DNA of 64,000 nt from Bigelowiella natans CCMP2755 (taxonomy: Eukaryota > Cercozoa > Chlorarachniophyceae): assembly GCA_000320545.1 (NCBI GenBank), contig ADNK01000135.1, positions 92,501-156,500 of the forward strand, read 5' to 3'. The stretch's first letter is position 1. Each line of letters starts with the position of its first letter. Shown one piece after another: positions 56,341-64,000 of this stretch. The position numbers and the translations under genes are program-made. A model generated the notes under the pieces. That model searched no databases. It was not told where the DNA came from and saw only the letters and a list, made by a program, of their open reading frames with translations.

Positions 56341-57319
56341 AGGCTGCATTAAACCAAATGTAAATTTGCTTTACATTCACTGCTCTCGTGAGATAAATCG
56401 CACGCTCATTTTTAATTACTTAATTTTTTTTCTGAAAGTTCTTCTTCAAAATCATCATGTGAATAGAGTTAAATCTGTATCATCTGGAAACTCTGTAACT
56501 TTAATGAAAAGGGCGAACGTGCAGATGAAGAAAACGAAGGTGACTTTGAGGTTTTGGTATGACTTCTTCAGACCTTCATATTTAAAATCAGCCTAAAGTA
56601 TTGTGTGGGGGTTGAGTATACAACAATCTAAATTACTGTTAGATTGACAGCTAAGATTGTCAATAATAATACTCTTCATCATTAACACCGTCAGTCAGTC
56701 ACGTGCTTATCTACTGCTAGTACTACTTATATATCTACTCCTCCTCATTGACATCAAATAAGCTCATACCTTCTCTTCAAGCTGCTTAATTTTCTTATTG
56801 GCCTCCTCCTACAATAAATGAGGTGCTGATAATGATGACGATGGCAAGAAGACTTTTGGTTTGAAAACATCAAAGAATCAAATGATCCTTAATTTTTTTG
56901 TCCCTAACTATTGACTAGGCAGGCATTTGAAGAATGCTGCTCTACCACGTTGCTTACGAATTTCACATTACATATTTCATTTCCTTCCTATCGAATGCGA
57001 AAACCACCTTTTCTTTTCCTAGATCGACGTACAATTGGCGGAGCTTCATACACCCTTCCTTCCATTTCTTCCAATCTTTGTCCTCATTTTTGTCCACCAT
57101 AGAGAGTCGTGTGCCCTCAGTGTCCTTTCTTTGACAAGTGTTCTGTTTCTTCTTTTAAGACCCGAATTGGTAGCATTTGCTCAGCACAAATTACGAAAAT
57201 CCCCTGTTGCAAACTCCTGCGTCTACGTAAAATTTCTGCTGCTCATCATGCATGTAATTCTTTCTACATGTAGATCTATCGTGAATTTTGTGGATTTTGA
57301 CGGTGCGTCATAGAAGAGA
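56341..57319. other. Mostly unassigned; one candidate coiled-coil exon on -
   Basis: On the minus strand 56808-56770 is bounded by AG and GT and reads EEANKKIKQLEEK, a heptad-like segment. No partner exons were found. Plus-strand frames at 56911-57313 are open but lack family or splice support. Confidence 0.3.
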
Positions 57320-57581
57320 ATGGGTTTTTGTACGGAAACGCAGGGGGGAAAGCATACTGCGAAGCCGGGATTTGTGATGTTCGGAAGTCCTGAAATTGAA
57401 CCGTTAAAAAAGGTAACGGCCAGAGAACGGAGAATGGACGACGACACCTCTTTCTATGGACATGATCTGACTGATCAATTCTGTCCCTCAGGCCTTTAGC
57501 CGTCATTTGGCCTTACGACAGCAGGAACAATTAGCATTAGCCTTAAAGTTCGCTTTCGGCTACAGAACTGAGCGAATTTAG
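57320..57581 (+). CDS. Small protein, 60 aa, unknown
   Basis: Two phase-0 exons, 57320-57412 and 57492-57581 (TAG). The sequence begins MGFCTETQGGKHTAKPGFVM and continues FGSPEIEPLKK, AFSRHLALRQQEQLALALK, FAFGYRTERI. It is basic and soluble with one Cys. The size and the Gly/Pro-rich N-terminus followed by a helix resemble small accessory subunits of mitochondrial complexes, but I cannot assign it. It sits 119 bp upstream of the TBL-type gene on the same strand. Confidence 0.55.
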
Positions 57582-57699
57582 CAGCGTAACGTGACACATT
57601 GGCAGGTAATCTGAATTGTAGAATGACGACATTTGCTCCTCGGGGATATGCGGGAACGAAAACAAAGACTCAGAATGACTCGAAACATGTTGCAGACCA

Positions 57700-60600
57700 A
57701 TGATCGAGCGTCGGAGTAGGATCGGGGTGGACTCCAACCCGATCACACCAAGAATCCAGCAGAATCAACGCTCACAGCCACCTAGCCAATCTTCAACTCC
57801 GAAATCATCTCTCGGTGGAAACTTTCTACGATTTCTCTTCGGATTATCAGGTGTATACCTACGTGTCCTTTGTCTAATTCGACATTATCGAATAATATAT
57901 GTCTTTGGTATGGCACCATTAGTCCTGGTAATACTAATTATCTGTGACGAGGCAGGATTCTTAAACAAGTAAGGACCTTTGTTAGTTCATAGAGAATTTT
58001 GACGAATATATGCTATGGGTATTATTCTAGCTTAAAAAACGCACCCAAGATGATCGACCAGCAAGTCAACCATCTTCCTTTCGCAAATCGTGCCCATAGC
58101 AAAGCCCAGAATACGGAAATGCCTAACCGTCGCTCAGAAGAAGAGTTTGATAAATTATGGGAGCCAACGAACTACGACAAGAATACAGTGGTTAAAATGA
58201 TGCAAGAAAATAAAGGCAAATCGAAAGAGAGAGTAAAAGGTAGTGTAGTAGCGGATATCAAGAGGCTCCAGGGGAAAGATGGTGGCGCGAAGGAATTGGA
58301 AAAAGTAGTAACAACAGTTTCTGAGAAGGATAGTAGCCCAATAGAGCCGTACACTGACTCCGGAAAGATTTGTCAATGGGGGAAGCATATCTTCGAAAAT
58401 GGTTGGTCCATCTTGCTGCTGGTTCCTATTTTTGCTGACTAGAGCTTACCCATTCTAACGTTGTGCCCTGTAAAAACTCAGGAACTTGGACTTTTGATAA
58501 GGAAGGTCACCATCCGTACAAAGCCCTAGCTGATTATATGGTATCTGTCACTTTTACCTCATTCGCAGCAAATTCAACGCATTGAATTTTCAGGGCCGGG
58601 ACGATAACTGCGATAACTCATGGCTGGAAGGAGGGACATACCGATGGAAACCGAAGGGGTTTGTCACAGTTGTTCTATACATCCAAACTCGTGCGATATG
58701 ACATTGAGAAACCCTGGAGCATTTGTATCTGAGCTACCCTCGATATTTTCTCTGCAAAACAGATGCAATTTGCACCATTTGACAAGAAAAGCATTTTGCG
58801 AGGCTCTAGATGGGAGGTGAGGATTCAAAATAGAACACCAAAATACTTCTATTAAAGATAATTTGGCTTAGGTCTTTAATATTTGTCGGCGACTCCCTGC
58901 TGTTTCAAACTGCTCTAGGGGTTACTGTCAAAATCTAATTTTAATATTTCCATCAATGAGCTCGCCTCTACATTTAGGCCTACTACGTGCTGAACGGAAG
59001 CATACCAAACTTTGCCAGAGAGTGCGAAACCACAATGCCACGGTGTGGAATATTAACAGTCGTGTTAGTGCTGTAAGAATGCTATTTTTATTGAAAAAAT
59101 AAACCAATCATTTCTTAAATTGCTCTGTGAAGAAACCAAAGAATGTAAAACTGGAAATGTTTTGTATCGATTTGAAGTCATATATATAATCGATAATTTG
59201 GAAAATTATTCACGAGTTCGACCTTATCGTCCATTAATTTTCTTTTCCTTTACGCATTCTGTCTTAGAGCGACTCCAGTACAATGTCCAGAATTCTATGC
59301 TTGTGACGGGCGCGTGAAAAGTCATATATAGCTAGTTCTGGCTTTCTTAAAATGTATTGGTTACCTGGTCTAATCAGTACCATCACCATGACAGTTGGAT
59401 GGGTCCGAAACGACTTTCTTACACTTGGCGGCGTCTTTGATGATATATATCTCAACGATTCCTTACCTGTTTGTCATATCGGGGTACTATATATGTGCTC
59501 TGCATACCTATAAGCTGTATGTACGTAGTGAAACTTTAAAGTTATTTCCGAACATATTCATCTGAGCTGTGTAAAAATATTCTTTATATCAAATTACTCA
59601 TACAATTTCAATAAGGATTGCCCCTGGGATAACATACGGCCTCCTTGGCCCTATAGGTTCCATTTCAAATTCTCCTTATTCTTCCCATCAGAACAAAAAG
59701 TGAACACCACATTTCCTCTCACAATTAGAGTAATGAAAGGGGATCATATCTTCATGTGGCATAAGAAGGTTAGTGCATAAAAATGACCAGAATTCATAAT
59801 GTGAGATTTCAGGCTAAGCCTTTCATCGTCATGTTTAACGAATAAGTTCATCTTAAAATATATTTATTATAACCTAATTTTTTTTTCATCAGATCTTAGA
59901 ATATGATATTGCTTTCCTATCAACATCCGGCCACTGGACTGGAGCACGGTGAGAGAGGGGGAGAAATTGAGATAGATATGGCTCATTTCATGTATGAGGT
60001 CCCAATCTTAGGTTGAAGGGCTCAGATCCCTTGGATTATTTTCGTCGCCATATTTGGCAAGTTGCTTCATATCTCAAGGTGAATGTATAAATATGTGTAC
60101 GATAAGTAGTCAGCAACGCATCTACTATCTCGTATGATACGCTAACATTTTATCCTGATGTGCAGGATTCATACAAAGGACTAGTGGTGTGGAAAGGCCA
60201 GACTATTGGCCATGAGGATTGCCAAAAGCACACCAAACCGCTCACTAAATTACCCGACAAGGTACAGGATAATTGATGATAGACAATATTGAACGAAAAT
60301 ATAATCTTGTTCTTTAAATGCTGAAGATTGGGGGAAATATGCAATGGAACTGGGACAATTTTCCAAAGATGCATAGCATTGGAGAGGTAAGTCCTTGAAA
60401 GACAACAACTATATATTTGTATTCATCCATTTCTTTTTCCAACCAGACTGCGTTCTCCTGCAAAATTCCGAATGAAAAGTTGATTACATTTGACCCTTCG
60501 ATTCTAGCGTAAGTATTATTTTTAGTCCACAACAGAACAAATGGTTAAAAAAAACGATTATTTAAATTAAAGATATCGTATTGATCGGCACACAAAGCAC

Positions 60601-61025
60601 GAATGTCTGCATTACTGCATTCCAGGCCCATCAGATGTGTGGAATCAGGTTTCCCTTGTAACTGCTCTTTGACGTCTTGGTTGTTGATGTAACTAATGTG
60701 AATATTTACTCAATCATTTTGGACATTCAGTTATTAGTAAACGCACTTCTCTCTAAAGGTTATATATTTACCTAACATCAAGGACATATCTTCTATATTC
60801 TGAGTTTGTGGATACACATACGTCGCAGAACATGCCTCAGCCGCTAAACCGGATGAAAAGGACTGTCCTCCTGACCCTCCTCACATCGGAATGTACATCA
60901 TTGAACAGCAAAACAATCTTAGGCTAAAATGGGAAAATGATGCACATTCTCATGACCTTTTTTCATTCAGGTTCAACATGATAAAGGGAAACAAACCGAT
61001 GACGTGGTACAAAATCAAGGCTTGA
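57700..61025 (+). CDS. TBL/PC-esterase (DUF231) family O-acetyltransferase, type II membrane protein
   Basis: The family acetylates cell-wall or surface polysaccharides in the Golgi through a Ser-His-Asp triad. Exons: 57700-57968, 58031-58401, 58482-58540, 58594-58658, 58763-58816, 58872-58926, 58978-59072, an unresolved piece, 59268-59313, 59378-59468, 59616-59768, 59893-59948, 60012-60078, 60166-60261, 60327-60386, 60447-60508, 60573-60648, 60731-60758, 60829-61025. The cytosolic tail is followed by one anchor (IIYVFGMAPLVLVILII) and a charged stem. TBL landmarks: NGTWTFDKEG, YRWKPKGCNLHH, the GDS block LIFVGDSLLFQT, VGWVRNDF, and the C-terminal catalytic block YRIDRHTKHECLHYCIPGP followed by SDVWNQLL. 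This block supplies the Asp and His. The family is best known from plants and also occurs in other eukaryotes. One exon between 59073 and 59267 is missing because phases do not match. Confidence 0.88.
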
Positions 61026-62304
61026 CTAACTCGATTGAAATTTTGCATCAAAAATGCATCTGTTCGTTTCATTTTGCTGTGATCACGAAAATGACCATGC
61101 TGGCATGCCCGTAACCACTTTTTGCTTCTGTTGCCGTGATGGTTGCAACAATGTGCCCACGCCTGCTAGCCTGTGCTGTGCAATCATTGTTTCTCCGCGC
61201 TTTTTGGCTACAAGTAGGCCACATTGGCGCAGACCGTGCGCCTTGCGATCGATCATGAACCTCGCTGAGCATGCAATGCAGCCCACAAAAGTCAACGCCG
61301 TTGACCATCAAATGAATGGACAGATGAAAAAGCGAAAAATGAACAAGAAATTCGCCACGCTGAAAGTGTTCCATCGCTGAAAGCTGAACACACCTAGACA
61401 CCCTCTAGACCTGCACTTTCACAAATTCAGACTTGACAACGCTGAACAACCAGACACAATTAACTGGACAATGATGTGATGACGATGTCACTTCAATTGC
61501 AGTGGTTCAGGTGGTGTCCACTAGTCTAGTGGCTCTGCTAGTCTGACAACGTTGACCGTTCGACGCAGCGCGCGTCGCCCGACGAAAGTGTTCCAAAAGT
61601 GGTTTGAAGCCTCGTGCGTGGAATCGCACATTCGAACATGAGTTCATTGCACGCACTCGCTCATGCACCTTTCGTCAACAGATCGACAATCGACCTTGCC
61701 AGCTCCGACACCAAGACAATGCTGGCTGTTTTTCCGAGTTGTTTTGTGGTTTGCGAATCCAAGTTGCGTGATCGACAACACTTGAGCAAATGCACGAGGT
61801 TCCATTCTTGCATGCATGGAAGGCAGCAAGGACCACCACTGCACGTTCACATGGCAAGAAAGAAAGAAACACAACGTGCTCGACGATGGCACGTGCACTG
61901 TGCTTGCTGGCTTGAACGACGAATGAATGAGTGAAGTGTTCCCACTTGTTCAGTCGAAAGGACAGCTGGCACTGGGACAGGCACGAATGAATGACTCCAA
62001 AAGCAAGCATTGCAATCCAGTTCCACAATGAAACAATGAAACAATGAAACAATGAAACAATGAAACAATGATGATGCAGTGCATTTCCAAAGTGTTGCAA
62101 GACATTTGCAGTGTGCGAAACGCAGTGCCTCGACGAACCTCGAACTAGCTTCCACAATGAAACAATGAAACAATGATGAAAAACTACATTTCCAAAGTGT
62201 TGCAAGACACTTGCAGCGTGCAAAATGCAGTGCCTCGAACTGGCTTCAGTGAGGACTGTGACTAGCAAATCAACCAGCTGGTTTGCCAAAATGGCATGAC
62301 TTGG
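61026..62304. repeat. 3' region of a non-LTR retrotransposon fragment plus repetitive DNA
   Basis: It has the same word bias as 20078-23393 (CAACG, ACGTGC, GAATGAGTGAAG) and lies downstream, on -, of the reverse-transcriptase C-terminal ORF. Open frames on both strands (61054-61380, 61614-61934, 61675-62289) have no recognised domain. Confidence 0.55.
62021..62245. repeat. Tandem repeat with (ACAATGAAA)n core
   Basis: Two imperfect units of about 95-130 bp (about 62021-62150 and 62151-62245). Each begins TTCCACAATGAAACAATG, carries a different number of ACAATGAA units, and continues CATTTCCAAAGTGTTGCAAG, then GCAGTGCCTCGA. Confidence 0.85.
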
Positions 62305-62895
62305 TCATTGAGAAGCAATGACATTGGCAGCAAAATTCTGACGGCGCAAGACCTCCACTCTGAGCAAAAACTTCCTGAAGGCCATGTCCACATGACGATC
62401 TACGATTGGATCATCTGAGGGGGCCCCCAGCAGAATTTTGGTTTTGGAGGAGTCTGGAGCGTCAAAGAATGAGGAGTGGAGGGAAGAAGCTGAACTCAAA
62501 GCTGATCTCATGAGCGAGAAAAGCTTGCATCTCTCTGCATTCAAATGAGTGCAATGATGGATGAGGTGGTTGACACTTTGAACAACTCCAGCATTGCAAA
62601 GAGGACACACCGAGAAAGAGGGGGGCAGGTTGTAAATTTTAGCCCTGTGTTCCTCTGTTTCCACAGCAGCTGAAGGGGTTGTGAAGGCCGAAGAAAACCG
62701 GACAGCTTCCTTTTCCGAAGAAAGACAGCCACAGAATGATTCCGTAGAATAAAAACGGCCTACAATTCGTAATGACGACTTGCAGTGGACGACGACACCG
62801 CGTTCGAACGAGGACGGAACCAGAAAGGAGGAGCAGGGCGAAAACAGCGATAACCATTGGACACCACCTTGCAATCGATTGATCGTAAAACACAC
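62305..62895 (-). pseudogene. C-terminal fragment of a non-LTR retrotransposon reverse-transcriptase protein
   Basis: The open frame of about 195 codons lacks the polymerase domain. It contains a zinc-knuckle of the kind found after the RT domain in LINE-type elements: CPLCNAGVVQSVNHLIHHC, preceded by a typical RIVGRF-type connection and followed by an Arg-rich helix (FRKFLLRVEVLRRQNFAA). It is therefore a 5'-truncated insertion on -. The apparent start at 62895 is where the fragment meets the methyltransferase gene, not a true start. Confidence 0.75.
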
Positions 62896-63720
62896 ATGGT
62901 TGACATTGTCTCCAAGTATTGGGAGAAGCGCTTTGCTGCTGAAAACAAGGCAGGGGCGAGGTCCGGTCCCATTTCACAGCCCGAGATTATTGCAATGATG
63001 TAGGTTCCTGTCTTGCTGCAAATTGTTCAGATCAGAAGAGTGGATTGCTGGTGCATCAGAGGCTTCGGCGCTAATCTTGAGCAAACTAGAAGAACTGAGA
63101 ATCGATCCAAAGACAGCAAGAGTTCTAATTCTTGCTTGCGGAACTTCTTCTCTGGTACTTTGATGGTCCCATCAAATGATTTTTTGCCCTAAGCATGTTA
63201 CTACCCATTTAGGTGTGCAAGATTCACGATGCCGGCTTCAAGGATATAACCTGTACAGATATATCTCCTTCTGCAATTAATATTCAGAAGGTACCTCACC
63301 AAGAACTTGCCGCATAATTATGTTGAATCTTCTTACCATGGTACTCCAAATCAGAGTCTGCACGGTATATCACGTCCTTCCATTCGATTTGTTACTGCGG
63401 ATTCTACGGTAATAAATTATGACCCACTATGTTCCAGACAAATGTTTCTCTTCCTTTCTATGAGTGCTTTACTGACTGGAGATGAACGGTATGCAGACAT
63501 TATCTAAGGGGTTCCCTGCTGAGAAATTCGATGTGGTAGTAATGGCTTGATTGATTTTTTTTGCTATGAATTTCCGCCTCCGTAGTAATGTCATCATGCT
63601 CCATAAGCACCCGTACATGTCGCTATAACTATATATCTGATATTTTTCGATATATAACCAAGCATGACAATTCATCCAGGTGATTGATAAATGTGGTTGC
63701 GATTCTATCATGTTCAGAAG
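62896..63720 (+). CDS. Class I SAM methyltransferase of the METTL13/EEF1AKMT4 type, 5' and middle exons; continues past the resolved part
   Basis: Relatives methylate lysines of elongation factor eEF1A. Exons: 62896-62999, 63031-63154, 63213-63290, 63355-63408, 63497-63538, 63680-63720, all in phase from ATG 62896. Landmarks: VSKYWEKRFAAE and EEWIAG (the N-terminal YW-x-x-RF...EW signature), motif I RVLILACGTSSL, motif II FKDITCTDISPSAI, RFVTADST, and FPAEKFDVVVIDKCGCDSI (the DKG-x-xD motif of the family). Gly is replaced by Ala in motif I (LACGTS rather than LGCGTS) and the DKG motif reads DKC. The C-terminal exons are not resolved and probably lie near or beyond 64000. Confidence 0.82.
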
Positions 63721-64000
63721 GTTATGGAGTATAATTATTTTGATGGAATCGATGCATGATGTGTGCCTTGTCATTGCAATTCTACTACTAATCCTACTAC
63801 TATGGTTATTATCAGATAGTAATGAATCTTGACAACAGCAGCAATATACAGACCGATTTCCTGAATTTTGTTTTTGCGAGCGTGGATTGTTGATATCTGC
63901 CCTTTCCCATATCAATTCTTCTTTTCATGAAGAAAATAGCTCCTTTAATTCTTTGCTGCAGTTTATCTTTCTTCTCTGTCCTGCATGTTGTGCCAACTGT
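63721..64000. other. Probable intron and further exons of the methyltransferase gene
   Basis: A phase-2 acceptor is needed to continue the gene. AG sites near 63816 and 63961 are possible, but the reading is not conclusive before the window ends. Confidence 0.4.

Overview
This is a stretch of nuclear DNA from an intron-rich eukaryote. Almost every gene is split by short GT-AG introns. I rebuilt gene models by hand, requiring donor and acceptor sites, matching codon phase across each junction, and continuity with known protein families. Ten or more genes close into uninterrupted reading frames this way. The species cannot be named. Hints of an alga or related protist are an HemY-type protoporphyrinogen oxidase, a TBL-type cell-wall O-acetyltransferase and a small membrane protein with a signal-peptide-plus-Ser/Arg leader. 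The last would fit a secondary plastid, but that is inference.

Layout. 1-11154: one large, microsatellite-riddled gene on +, weakly like FANCI. 12806-20077: an ABCC/MRP-type ABC transporter, 11 coding exons, 1640 aa. 20078-23393: a word-biased repetitive segment with an orphan ORF and a minisatellite. 23394-23951: a 108-aa single-pass protein. 24240-26900: palindromic CTAG-rich intergenic DNA around an orphan minus-strand ORF. 26920-31637 (-): protoporphyrinogen oxidase, 20 exons. 31904-33130 (+): a small multi-span membrane protein. 33885-35084 (-): RNA polymerase II subunit RPB7. 35412-35773 (+): an 81-aa basic protein that may be bS21-like. 36425-42534 (-): a Tpa1/Ofd1/OGFOD1-type prolyl hydroxylase. 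42732-43697 (+): an orphan secreted protein. 44116-44679 (+): the 3' part of an orphan gene. 45356-51022 (+): an NHL-repeat protein. 51663-52955 (-): the possible plastid membrane protein. 53256-55177 (+): a 359-aa protein with C-terminal membrane segments, possibly PEX26/APEM9-like. 55200-56340: CTAG-rich DNA. 57320-57581 (+): a 60-aa protein. 57700-61025 (+): a TBL/PC-esterase enzyme. 61026-62890: repetitive DNA with the 3' end of a non-LTR retrotransposon on -. 62896 to the right edge (+): a class I SAM methyltransferase of the METTL13/EEF1AKMT4 type, incomplete.

The genes are unrelated housekeeping and membrane functions and do not form an operon-like system. The main regularities are architectural. 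Four gene pairs are divergent with only about 200-330 bp between start codons. Coding microexons of 12-31 nt are common. Microsatellites are dense in 1-20 kb and 27-51 kb but nearly absent from 20-27 kb and 51-64 kb. I found no rRNA, tRNA or CRISPR array, and nothing that clearly amounts to a new molecular system.
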